The notes: generated from the letters alone by a model not told the origin. 12,468 nucleotides of DNA from Caldisericaceae bacterium (GCA_021160885.1 JAGHBR010000243.1:1-12468); one strand, 5' to 3'. Counted from the stretch's first letter, positions 1 through 6,805 are shown. Made by a program: numbers and translations.

Positions 1-14
1 GTTAATGGAAGTTG

Positions 15-43
15 ATGTAAAGAAAATTTAATTTCCTTTACAT
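15..43. repeat. Near-perfect AT-rich dyad (29 bp)
   Basis: Outer arms ATGTAAAG (15-22) and CTTTACAT (36-43) are perfect inverted repeats. After one mismatched pair the symmetry continues with AAAT/ATTT around a 3-nt centre. No clear T-run follows on either strand, so it is not a convincing intrinsic terminator. It could be an operator, or the 3' end hairpin of a gene lying left of the window. The motif CTTTACA recurs at 242-248, just ahead of the first gene. Function is unknown. Confidence 0.45.
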
Positions 44-332
44 TTATCGATACTTTTGGTGCAAGTGTTTTCTTTATTTTTGATTTTTCTTTTCCGATTT
101 TTTTCGGGCTTCCCTTTGTTGATTCAGAAATTTTCATGTACCAGCAAATTCTTCAAATAAATGCTCCAAATAAAACATTTTGTTCAGAAACAGCCAGCGG
201 AAAATACCGCTAAAAAAATCCCTCAAAAAGTGAAAAATTTACTTTACACCATTGTGTTTATTCATTAAGTTACCAAACCAGTATTTTGCTTTGAAATTGA
301 GGTCAAAATCAAAAAAGAAAGGAAATGGATTT
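44..332. other. AT-rich non-coding leader before first gene
   Basis: This stretch is T- and A-rich and shows no convincing coding sequence. It holds a short inverted repeat AGCGG/CCGCT (196-211) followed by A residues, which on the + strand is the wrong polarity for a terminator. It also holds a weak candidate promoter (243-271). The last 80 bases remain open in the frame of the first gene, but that N-terminal extension is non-homologous in character and is judged untranslated. No riboswitch or tRNA fold was recognised. Confidence 0.5.
243..271 (+). promoter_or_regulatory. Weak candidate promoter for saccharopine dehydrogenase gene
   Basis: TTTACA (243-248) matches the sigma-70 -35 consensus at 5 of 6 positions. 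It is followed after 17 bp by TAAGTT (266-271), a poor -10 (3 of 6). Predicted transcription would begin near 278, leaving a leader of about 55 nt before the ATG at 333. This is pattern matching only; the host's promoter consensus is not known from this window. Confidence 0.22.
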
Positions 333-1655
333 ATGAACAAAGTATTAGTTCTTGGCGCCGGCCTGGTAGCCCGCCCCCTCGTGCGTTATTTGTTGGAAAA
401 AACCGACGTACAATTGAAAGTTGCCTCTCGTACGGTTAGCAAAGCCGAAAGATTAATAGAAAATCATCCGCGTGGTACCGCCCAGCAGTTAGATGTTACT
501 GATCAGCAGGCTTTGCGGCAGGTCATTTCGGAAGCCGATGTGGTCATCAGTTTGTTGCCCTGGATTCACCACATGAAAGTGGCCAATCTCTGTATTGAAC
601 TAAATAAACACATGGTAACTACCTCTTACGTTAAACCAGAAATGCAGGCTTTGGATGAAGAAGCCAAAAAGCGCGGTTTGCTTTTCCTGAATGAAATCGG
701 CGTCGACCCGGGTATTGACCACATGGCTGCCATGAAAATCATTAATAATGTTAAAAATCGCGGCGGCAAAATTGTCAGTTTTTACTCCTACTGCGGCGGC
801 CTGCCGGCTCTGCAAGACAACAACAATCCTCTGGGCTACAAGTTTTCATGGAGCCCGGTAGGCGTAATGTTAGCCGCCTTAAACGACGGCCAGTACCTGA
901 AAGACGGCAAAGTCGTTAAAATACCCGGCGAACAACTTTTCGAACACTACTGGTTTCTGGATGTCCCGGGCGCCGGCACGTTTGAAGCCTATGTTAATCG
1001 CGATGCTCTTCCTTACATTGATCTGTACGGTATTCATGAAACAAAATCCATGTACCGCGGCACGCTGCGCAATATCGGCCATTGCGAAACCTGGAATTAC
1101 TTCAAAAAACTTGGCTTGCTACGGCAGGATTTTAAGGTTGACTTTAGTAAAGTAACCGTCAAGCAAGCTATAGCGCAACTGATAGGCAGCGATGGTAAAA
1201 ACCTGGTGCAGGACATTGCCCGCAAATTAAACATTCCGGAATATTCGGTAACCATCAAAAAAATGGAATGGCTCGGTTTGCTTTCCGATGAAATGGTTCC
1301 CCTGGGCGAAGCTTCTATTTTTGACATGTTTGCTCACATCCTTGAAAACAAACTGGTTTACCACGAAGGCGAAGTGGATTTACTGCTCCAGCATCACGAA
1401 TTTATTGCCGAATATCCCAATGGTAAGCGCGAAAAAATCACATCTACCATGGTGGACACTGGCATTCCGCACGGAGACACCTCCATGGCACGTACCGTCA
1501 GTTTGCCGGCAGCCATTGCCACGCGCTTAATTGTAGAAGGCAAAATTAAACTGTCCGGCGTACATATTCCGGTACTGCCCGAAATCTACGAGCCGGTGCT
1601 GACCGAACTAGAAACCATGAACATCAAACTTGTCGAACGGTCAAGCTGGCTGTAG
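333..1655 (+). CDS. Saccharopine dehydrogenase/reductase (glutamate-forming, Lys9/SDH type)
   Basis: The product (440 aa) is predicted to interconvert saccharopine with 2-aminoadipate-6-semialdehyde plus glutamate, using NAD(P). This is the second step of lysine breakdown by the saccharopine route, or the equivalent step of the aminoadipate lysine pathway in reverse. A Rossmann fold opens the protein (VLVLGAGLVA, residues 4-13). Family signatures follow: NEIGVDPGIDH (120-130), SYCGGLP (152-158) and NPLGYKFSWSP (165-175). Length matches yeast LYS9 and the C-terminal half of animal AASS. The reading frame is open upstream to about 252, but the 27 extra residues (basic, with an SKSKKK stretch) precede the Rossmann strand. 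An AAAGGAAA site at 318-325 lies 7 nt before the ATG at 333, so I chose that start. The next gene encodes the partner LKR enzyme. The direction of flux in the cell is an inference that cannot be settled here. Confidence 0.9.
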   Translation: MNKVLVLGAGLVARPLVRYLLEKTDVQLKVASRTVSKAERLIENHPRGTAQQLDVTDQQALRQVISEADVVISLLPWIHHMKVANLCIELNKHMVTTSYVKPEMQALDEEAKKRGLLFLNEIGVDPGIDHMAAMKIINNVKNRGGKIVSFYSYCGGLPALQDNNNPLGYKFSWSPVGVMLAALNDGQYLKDGKVVKIPGEQLFEHYWFLDVPGAGTFEAYVNRDALPYIDLYGIHETKSMYRGTLRNIGHCETWNYFKKLGLLRQDFKVDFSKVTVKQAIAQLIGSDGKNLVQDIARKLNIPEYSVTIKKMEWLGLLSDEMVPLGEASIFDMFAHILENKLVYHEGEVDLLLQHHEFIAEYPNGKREKITSTMVDTGIPHGDTSMARTVSLPAAIATRLIVEGKIKLSGVHIPVLPEIYEPVLTELETMNIKLVERSSWL

Positions 1656-1676
1656 TTTTGCCTTTAATGCCATCGG

Positions 1677-1706
1677 TTGCATTTTGAGCAATAAACTTCG
1701 TATATT
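1677..1706 (+). promoter_or_regulatory. Candidate promoter for LKR gene
   Basis: TTGCAT (1677-1682) and TATATT (1701-1706) are separated by 18 bp; the -10 matches consensus at 5 of 6 positions, the -35 at 3 of 6. Initiation near 1713 would fall inside the left arm of the hairpin at 1708-1744, so a transcript from here would lose part of the stem at its 5' end. This would let the LKR gene be transcribed independently even if the hairpin stops read-through from the upstream gene. Confidence 0.28.
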
Positions 1707-1707
1707 C

Positions 1708-1748
1708 AATTCCCGCATGATATCTTTCATATTGTGCGGGAATTTTTT
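1708..1748 (+). terminator. Intrinsic terminator between SDH and LKR genes
   Basis: A perfect 10-bp stem AATTCCCGCA (1708-1717) / TGCGGGAATT (1735-1744) extends inward with G-U and A-U pairs to a small loop. The right arm runs into six consecutive T residues (1743-1748), followed by ATTTTA. It sits 52 nt after the SDH stop codon and 45 nt before the LKR ATG. The hairpin plus T-tract is seen directly; that it terminates, rather than attenuates, is inferred. Confidence 0.7.
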
Positions 1749-1782
1749 ATTTTAATGACTACGATTAATAGAAACCAAATAC

Positions 1783-1789
1783 GGAGAGG
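1783..1789 (+). promoter_or_regulatory. Ribosome binding site deciding the LKR start
   Basis: GGAGAGG lies 4 nt before the ATG at 1794, a strong Shine-Dalgarno match. The frame is open for another 20 codons upstream, but those codons overlap the terminator hairpin at 1735-1744. The ATG at 1794 is therefore the better start. Confidence 0.7.
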
Positions 1790-1793
1790 CACC

Positions 1794-3107
1794 ATGAAAA
1801 GCATCTTAATTCGCGCAGAAGACAAAAACATCTGGGAACGACGGGCTCCTCTGGTTCCCGAGGATTTGGCTAAAATTCTGTCTCAGGTCAAAACCAGAGC
1901 TTTTGTAGAAAAATCTGAAAAACGTTTTTTTAAAGAATCTGAATACCAGGCTGCTGGCGCCGAAATTTGTCAGAATATGGAAAAAGGCGACATCATTTTT
2001 GGCGTTAAAGAAATTCCAAAGGAGAAATTACTCGACAATAAAACCTACCTGTTTTTTTCGCACACCATCAAAGGCCAAAAAGAAAACATGCCCATGCTAA
2101 AACAAATCATTAAAGGCGGTTCAACGCTAATCGATTACGAAAAAATCACAGACGAAAAAGGGCGTCGGCTGGTCTTTTTCGGGCGTTTTGCCGGCGATGC
2201 CGGTGCCATCGACATTTTGTGGCTGATGAGCCAGCGCTGGAAAGGCAAAGGCCTTAAAACACCTTTTGAACGCTGCAAACAGGCTTTGCACTACCATTCC
2301 GTTCAGGAAGCGCATGACCATCTGGAACAGATCGGGCAGAAAATTATTGAAACCGGCCTGCCGGCGGAATTAAATCCTTTAATTATTGGCATCCTGGGTT
2401 ACGGAAATGTTTCTAAAGGGGCGCAGTACATTTTCGACGCTTTACCCACTGAACGCATTGAACCGCAGCAATTGGCTGAATTTTACGCTGCCGGATCCTT
2501 TGACCCGCACAAAATTTATCTGACCATTTTTAAAGAAGAACATCTGGTGGAACACAAGGAAGGTCGGGCCTTCAAATTGCAGGATTATTACCAGCACCCC
2601 GAAAATTACCGGTCAATTTTCGACCAGTACTTACCTTACCTGTCCATCCTGGTCAATGCCATTTACTGGGATGCCCGTTACCCCAGATTTGTCACCTGGG
2701 ACAGCCTGGCACAACTACAGGCTGCGGGAAAACTCCGTTTACAAGGCATTGCAGATATTACCTGTGATGTAAATGGTTCCATCGAATGCAATGTAAAAGC
2801 AACCGATTCCGGCAATCCGGCCTATCGTGTACATCCCGAAAGCCGTTCGATTAGCGACGGTTATCTTGGAGACGGCATTGTTTTATTAGCCGTGGACAAT
2901 CTACCGTCGGAACTTCCAAATGATTCTTCACGTTTTTTCAGCCAACAATTGTCACCTTTTGTGCCGGGCATTGTGCAGGCCGATCTAAGCAAACCGCTGG
3001 AACAAAGCCGCTTACCGGAGGAGATTAAACGGGCTACTATTGTGTACAACGGCCAGTTAACCGATACATACAAATATCTGGAACAATATCTAACCGACCT
3101 GACTTAA
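1794..3107 (+). CDS. Lysine-ketoglutarate reductase (LKR; saccharopine-forming, AASS N-terminal type)
   Basis: The product (437 aa) is predicted to condense L-lysine with 2-oxoglutarate using NADPH to give saccharopine. It resembles the N-terminal half of animal/plant bifunctional AASS, which has an alanine dehydrogenase/transhydrogenase-like fold. Visible family signatures are WERRAPL (14-20), FFSHTIKGQKENMPML (87-102), DYEK (114-117), GRFAGDAGAID (130-140), GYGNVSKGAQ (202-211, nucleotide-binding glycine turn) and DITCDVNGSIE (321-331). Length fits a free-standing LKR domain with no SDH domain attached; that activity is encoded by the gene just upstream. Order here is SDH then LKR, the reverse of the eukaryotic fusion. 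Yeast Lys1 catalyses a related reaction in the lysine-forming direction, but the motifs match AASS better from memory. No semialdehyde dehydrogenase or aminotransferase for the next step is in the window. Confidence 0.88.
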   Translation: MKSILIRAEDKNIWERRAPLVPEDLAKILSQVKTRAFVEKSEKRFFKESEYQAAGAEICQNMEKGDIIFGVKEIPKEKLLDNKTYLFFSHTIKGQKENMPMLKQIIKGGSTLIDYEKITDEKGRRLVFFGRFAGDAGAIDILWLMSQRWKGKGLKTPFERCKQALHYHSVQEAHDHLEQIGQKIIETGLPAELNPLIIGILGYGNVSKGAQYIFDALPTERIEPQQLAEFYAAGSFDPHKIYLTIFKEEHLVEHKEGRAFKLQDYYQHPENYRSIFDQYLPYLSILVNAIYWDARYPRFVTWDSLAQLQAAGKLRLQGIADITCDVNGSIECNVKATDSGNPAYRVHPESRSISDGYLGDGIVLLAVDNLPSELPNDSSRFFSQQLSPFVPGIVQADLSKPLEQSRLPEEIKRATIVYNGQLTDTYKYLEQYLTDLT

Positions 3108-3113
3108 CTTAAG

Positions 3114-3142
3114 TTGAATATTAATCAAGAATTGGTTAAACT
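3114..3142 (+). promoter_or_regulatory. Candidate promoter with overlapping dyad upstream of nadE
   Basis: TTGAAT (3114-3119) and TAAACT (3137-3142) are 17 bp apart, each 4 of 6 to sigma-70 consensus. An imperfect dyad, TTAATCAA (3121-3128) / TTGGTTAA (3132-3139), fills the spacer and touches the -10, which is where a repressor would bind. This is suggestive only. The 67-bp gap could equally be read through from the LKR gene, as no terminator is visible there. Confidence 0.25.
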
Positions 3143-3174
3143 TTAAAGATTTATGAATTAATAAAACATGGATC

Positions 3175-4002
3175 ATGGAAACAGATATTTTAAAAATAAA
3201 TCCCAAAACAGTAAGCGATATTTTAATTCGTTTTCTGTACGAGGAGATTAGTAAAATTGGTCTTAAAAGGGGCATTTTAGGACTTTCCGGCGGTGTCGAC
3301 TCAGCAGTGGTAGCCTGTTTTCTGAGCCGCGCTTTAGGCCCCGAAAATGTTTACGCATTAATCATGCCCTACCGGCTAAGTAATCCCCAAAGCCGGGAAC
3401 ATGCAGAAAAATTAGCCCGCCAATTAAAGATTAACTATTTTATCAAAGACATCTCTCCCATGGTCGATGCTTTTTTTGCTGAAGAACCCGATGCCGACCA
3501 GGTGCGTCGCGGCAACAAAATGGCCCGCGAACGCATGTGTTTGCTTTACGATTATTCGGCCAAATACCAGGCGCTTGTGGTTGGCACCAGCAATAAAACA
3601 GAACTGCTTTTAGGTTACGGAACCATTCATGGCGATCTGGCCAGCGCCATTAATCCCATTGGCGATTTATACAAGTCACAGATCTGGCAATTGGCTGAAT
3701 ATTTGGGCGTACCACGCGAAATTATCGAAAAACCACCTTCAGCAGATCTTTGGATAGGACAAACCGACGAACAGGAATTGGGTTACAGCTATCAGGAAAT
3801 TGATCGCCTGCTGTACTACATGGTCGATCTGCGTTATTCCACGGAAATGTTATTGGAACTAGGCTATTCCGAAGAAACCATCAAAGATATTTATTTGCGC
3901 ATGCAGCGCAGCCAGTTTAAAAGAAGGCCGCCAGTCATCGCAAAAATCTCATACCGTACCATCAATCAAGATTACCGGTACTCACGTGATTGGGGCGTTT
4001 AA
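3175..4002 (+). CDS. nadE: NH3-dependent NAD(+) synthetase
   Basis: The product (275 aa) makes the last step of NAD synthesis: ATP-dependent amidation of nicotinic acid adenine dinucleotide (deamido-NAD). The PP-loop adenylation motif LSGGVDSA is at residues 37-44. The C-terminal half has the NadE hallmark run GTSNKTELLLGYGT, then GDLASAINPIGDLYKSQ and EKPPSADLWIGQTDE. There is no N-terminal nitrilase/glutaminase domain, so free ammonia, not glutamine, is the expected amide donor; this length is normal for that class. The ATG at 3175 has no recognisable Shine-Dalgarno site. The gene ends 2 nt before the likely start of rsmI, so the two are almost certainly co-transcribed. Confidence 0.93.
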   Translation: METDILKINPKTVSDILIRFLYEEISKIGLKRGILGLSGGVDSAVVACFLSRALGPENVYALIMPYRLSNPQSREHAEKLARQLKINYFIKDISPMVDAFFAEEPDADQVRRGNKMARERMCLLYDYSAKYQALVVGTSNKTELLLGYGTIHGDLASAINPIGDLYKSQIWQLAEYLGVPREIIEKPPSADLWIGQTDEQELGYSYQEIDRLLYYMVDLRYSTEMLLELGYSEETIKDIYLRMQRSQFKRRPPVIAKISYRTINQDYRYSRDWGV

Positions 4003-4004
4003 AG

Positions 4005-4715
4005 GTGGAAAACATCGAAAAGGGCGTTTTGTACATGGTTTCTACTCCCATTGGCAATCTGGCGGATATAACGTACCGCGCGGTACATATTCTTAAAAAT
4101 GTAGGTTTGATCGCCGCAGAAGACACACGTAAATCTTCCATTCTTTTACAGCATTACCAGATTTCAACGCCCATGCGCAGCTACCATAGTTACAATCTGC
4201 AAAAAGAAACGCCCAGACTGATTCGTTTACTCAAAGAAGGTCAATCCATCGCTTTAATTTCCGATGCAGGCACGCCGGGCATTTCTGATCCGGGTTACCA
4301 CCTGGCTCGCGCCTGTATGGAAGAAGGCATTCGTATTGTACCCATTCCAGGGCCGGCTGCTTTTTTAACCGCCTTAATTGCTTCCGGTCTGCCCAGTCAT
4401 CGCTTTGTGTTTGAAGGCTTTTTACCTCAGAAAAAAGGGCGTAAAACACGAATTGAACAATTGGCCTGGGAAGAGCGTACTATTGTTCTTTACGAATCAC
4501 CGCATCGCGTTCTAAAGACCGTGGGCCAACTGTTGGAGGCTATGGGCGATCGCAGGGTCGTAATGGCCAGGGAACTTACAAAAAAATTTGAAGAATTTTT
4601 TCATGGAACGCTGAGCCAGCTCAAAAACCATCTGGAAACAAAAGCGGTTAAAGGTGAAATTGTTTTAATCATTGAAGGAATTAGCAAAAGGGAAAAGAAA
4701 AATGAAAACAAGTAG
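4005..4715 (+). CDS. rsmI: 16S rRNA (cytidine1402-2'-O)-methyltransferase
   Basis: RsmI methylates the ribose of C1402 in 16S rRNA (E. coli numbering) with S-adenosylmethionine, fine-tuning the decoding centre. The tetrapyrrole-methylase fold shows its usual motifs: LYMVSTPIGNLAD near the N-terminus (residues 9-21), AAEDTRKS (37-44), SDAGTPGISDPGY (86-98) and PIPGPAA. The start is uncertain. The family normally has a few residues before the LY.V.TPIGNL strand, so the GTG at 4005 (236 aa) is preferred. A TTG at 3990 overlapping nadE, a TTG at 4029 with AAAGGG ahead of it, and an ATG at 4035 are alternatives. No ATG start gives the full N-terminal strand. The 3' end overlaps the next gene by 14 nt, implying translational coupling. 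Confidence 0.9.
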   Translation: MENIEKGVLYMVSTPIGNLADITYRAVHILKNVGLIAAEDTRKSSILLQHYQISTPMRSYHSYNLQKETPRLIRLLKEGQSIALISDAGTPGISDPGYHLARACMEEGIRIVPIPGPAAFLTALIASGLPSHRFVFEGFLPQKKGRKTRIEQLAWEERTIVLYESPHRVLKTVGQLLEAMGDRRVVMARELTKKFEEFFHGTLSQLKNHLETKAVKGEIVLIIEGISKREKKNENK

Positions 4716-5361
4716 AGGTTTGATCCCTCTCTGGCTGGAAAACGGATTTAGAACTCTGCTCGATCCGTTGATTAATGTTTTTGTCCGCATGAACATTAAT
4801 CCCAACTTTTTTACCGTTCTGGGATTGGTTATCACCAGTCTGGGAACGGTTGTGCTGTTCATTAATCCGGCATGGATTCACTGGACAGGGACCTTAATTT
4901 TGTTGGGTGGAATGTGCGATATGATCGATGGAAAGCTGGCTCGTACTTCCGGCCGGACGACTAAATTCGGCGCTTTGTTCGATTCATCGCTGGATCGTTA
5001 TTCTGAAGTCATCATGTTTTTTGGCATTGCAGCTTACTACGTGCGACACGATTCGTATCTGCTTTCTGTGATGACATTTGTGGCACTGGGTGGTTCCACC
5101 ATGGTAAGCTATGTACGTGCGCGGGCTGAAGGCTTAGGGTTTGAAGCAAAAGTAGGCTGGATGCAACGAGCGGAACGTGTTCTTTTGATTGGCACTGCGG
5201 CTTTGTTTAACACCGGATTATTTCAAATCCCTTCCCTGAACAACCAAATGCACACCGTTACCCTGTTAGACCTGGCCATCTGGATTGTGGCCATTTTTGC
5301 CAATATTACAGCCATACAAAGGCTGTATTTCGTTTATCAATTAGACAAAACAAACCAATGA
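4702..5361 (+). CDS. CDP-alcohol phosphatidyltransferase, probably phosphatidylinositol-phosphate synthase
   Basis: The product (219 aa) is an integral membrane enzyme that swaps CMP on a CDP-lipid for an alcohol. The complete CDP-alcohol phosphatidyltransferase signature D-x2-D-G-x2-A-R-x8-G-x3-D-x3-D is present: D73, D76, G77, A80, R81, G90, D94, D98; these acidic residues bind the metal ions. Several hydrophobic segments surround it. SYVRARAEGLG and a downstream Q-R-A-E-R resemble mycobacterial-type phosphatidylinositol-phosphate synthases. The next gene makes inositol-1-phosphate, so the favoured reaction is CDP-diacylglycerol plus inositol-1-phosphate to phosphatidylinositol phosphate. 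Phosphatidylglycerophosphate synthase, or a di-inositol-phosphate solute enzyme as in hyperthermophiles, are the alternatives. An in-frame TTG at 4672 exists, but the ATG at 4702, with an AAGGGAAAAG site just upstream, is preferred. Confidence 0.85.
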   Translation: MKTSRGLIPLWLENGFRTLLDPLINVFVRMNINPNFFTVLGLVITSLGTVVLFINPAWIHWTGTLILLGGMCDMIDGKLARTSGRTTKFGALFDSSLDRYSEVIMFFGIAAYYVRHDSYLLSVMTFVALGGSTMVSYVRARAEGLGFEAKVGWMQRAERVLLIGTAALFNTGLFQIPSLNNQMHTVTLLDLAIWIVAIFANITAIQRLYFVYQLDKTNQ

Positions 5362-5369
5362 ATTGAAAC

Positions 5370-5375
5370 AGGAGG
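5370..5375 (+). promoter_or_regulatory. Consensus Shine-Dalgarno for inositol-phosphate synthase
   Basis: AGGAGG ends 5 nt before the ATG at 5381. This is the strongest ribosome binding site in the window and decides the start over the in-frame codon at 5363. Neighbouring genes mostly have weak or absent sites, suggesting this enzyme is made at a higher level than its operon partners. Confidence 0.8.
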
Positions 5376-5380
5376 CTATT

Positions 5381-6706
5381 ATGATTGAACAAATGAAGAA
5401 TCTTAAAATAAGTGATGCTAAAGGCAAAGTGGGCGTTTTGTTGCCTGGCATGGGCGCTGTGGCCACCACTTTTATTGCCGGCGTGCTGGCCATTCGTAAA
5501 AAGCTGGCCAAACCTTTTGGCTCGTTAACACAAATGCAGCACATTCGACTTGGTCGCCGTGACGAACATCGCAATCCTCTCATCAAGGATTTAATTGGCC
5601 TGGCGGAATTGGATGATCTTTATTTTGGCGGCTGGGATATTTTTGAAGACAATGCTTACGAAGCGGCCATTAAAGCTGGGGTTCTGGATAAAGAATTACT
5701 GGATCAGGTTAAAGATGAATTAGAAGCCATTAAACCCATGAAGGCCGTGTTTGATAAAAATTATGTAAAAAAACTGGATGGACCTCATGTAAAAAAAGCC
5801 AGCAACTGGTATGAGTACATGGAAATGGTGCGCGAAGACATCCGCAATTTTAAAAAAGAGCACAATCTGGACCGCCTGGTAATGATCTGGACCGGTAGCA
5901 CGGAAATCTACATGAAACCAAGCGAAGTGCATCAATCCAAAGCAGCGTTTGAAAAAGCCATGAAAGAAAATCACCCCGACATTGCGCCCAGCATGATTTA
6001 TGCCTGGGCGGCTATTGCCGAAGGCGTGCCCTATGCTAACGGCGCCCCCAACCTGACGGCCGACATTCCGGCCATGTACGAATTTGCCAAAGAAATGCAG
6101 GTGCCTCTGGCTGGCAAAGATCTTAAAACCGGTCAAACCCTGATGAAGACCATCATTGCGCCTGGTTTAAAAGCCCGCATGCTGGGCGTGGAAGGCTGGT
6201 TTTCCACTAATATTTTAGGCAATCGTGACGGTGAAGTGTTAGACGATCCGGAATCTTTTAAAACAAAAGAAGAAAGCAAACTCTCCGTACTGGATCAAAT
6301 TTTTCAAACTGAGCTTTACCCGGATTTATACAAAGACCTTTACCACAAAGTACGCATCAACTACTACCCGCCTCGAAAAGACAACAAAGAAGGCTGGGAC
6401 AATATTGATATTTTCGGCTGGCTGGGCTACCCCATGCAAATCAAAATTGACTTTTTGTGCAGAGACAGCATTTTAGCGGCGCCTATCGTTCTAGATCTTG
6501 CTTTATTTTTAGATCTTGCCAAGCGCGCCAATTTCCATGGCATCCAGGAATGGCTGTCATTTTATTTCAAGAGCCCAATCCATGCACCAAATCTTTACCC
6601 GGAACACGATCTGTTTATTCAGTTGATGAAACTGAAAAACACCCTACGTGTGATGGCTGGCGAAAAAGAGATTACTCATCTGGGACTTGAATATTACATG
6701 CAATAG
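5381..6706 (+). CDS. ino1: Myo-inositol-1-phosphate synthase
   Basis: The product (441 aa) uses bound NAD+ to cyclise D-glucose-6-phosphate to L-myo-inositol-1-phosphate in the cytosol. The nucleotide-binding loop LLPGMGAVATT lies at 20-30. Family blocks follow in order: NGAPNLTADIP (220-230), GKDLKTGQTLMK (245-256), then LGNRDGEVLDDP (279-290) and KTKEESK (294-300), the catalytic lysine-rich region. Length is nearer the longer prokaryotic forms than the roughly 360-aa actinobacterial or archaeal ones, and shorter than the eukaryotic enzyme. It starts 19 nt after the CDP-alcohol phosphatidyltransferase stop and is followed by a strong terminator, so it is the last gene of the operon. Pairing with that lipid enzyme points to inositol phospholipid synthesis; free inositol or an inositol-based solute are alternative fates. 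Confidence 0.92.
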   Translation: MIEQMKNLKISDAKGKVGVLLPGMGAVATTFIAGVLAIRKKLAKPFGSLTQMQHIRLGRRDEHRNPLIKDLIGLAELDDLYFGGWDIFEDNAYEAAIKAGVLDKELLDQVKDELEAIKPMKAVFDKNYVKKLDGPHVKKASNWYEYMEMVREDIRNFKKEHNLDRLVMIWTGSTEIYMKPSEVHQSKAAFEKAMKENHPDIAPSMIYAWAAIAEGVPYANGAPNLTADIPAMYEFAKEMQVPLAGKDLKTGQTLMKTIIAPGLKARMLGVEGWFSTNILGNRDGEVLDDPESFKTKEESKLSVLDQIFQTELYPDLYKDLYHKVRINYYPPRKDNKEGWDNIDIFGWLGYPMQIKIDFLCRDSILAAPIVLDLALFLDLAKRANFHGIQEWLSFYFKSPIHAPNLYPEHDLFIQLMKLKNTLRVMAGEKEITHLGLEYYMQ

Positions 6707-6715
6707 GAATGAGTT

Positions 6716-6760
6716 AACAGGTCTTTGTTGGTCGTTTGCCGCCGACAAAGGCCTGTTTTA
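6716..6760 (+). terminator. Strong intrinsic terminator after inositol-phosphate synthase
   Basis: A 17-bp stem with three G-U pairs is formed by 6716-6732 and 6741-6757, with an 8-nt loop (6733-6740). The right arm ends in CCTGTTTTAATT, giving a U-rich tail. It begins 10 nt after the stop codon at 6706, and marks the end of the nadE-rsmI-lipid-ino1 run. Confidence 0.85.
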
Positions 6761-6805
6761 ATTCTGGACTGTACAATAAACTAAAGCAGCAATACCATAA
6801 ACGAG

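Noticed and set aside
196..218. Hairpin AGCGG/CCGCT as a terminator
   Set aside because: The stem is only 5 bp and is followed by A residues on the + strand; on the - strand the T-run precedes the stem, so polarity is wrong for both.
252..332. N-terminal extension of the saccharopine dehydrogenase
   Set aside because: The 27 extra residues precede the Rossmann strand that normally begins the family, and a Shine-Dalgarno-like site supports the ATG at 333.
1..332. Lysine riboswitch ahead of the lysine-related genes
   Set aside because: I could not find the conserved purine-rich core or the multi-helix architecture; the region is mostly T-rich and unstructured.
5720..6136. 138-residue open frame on the - strand
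   Set aside because: It lies wholly inside the well-supported inositol-phosphate synthase gene, is rich in Phe and His as expected of an antisense shadow, and has no ribosome binding site or recognisable domain.
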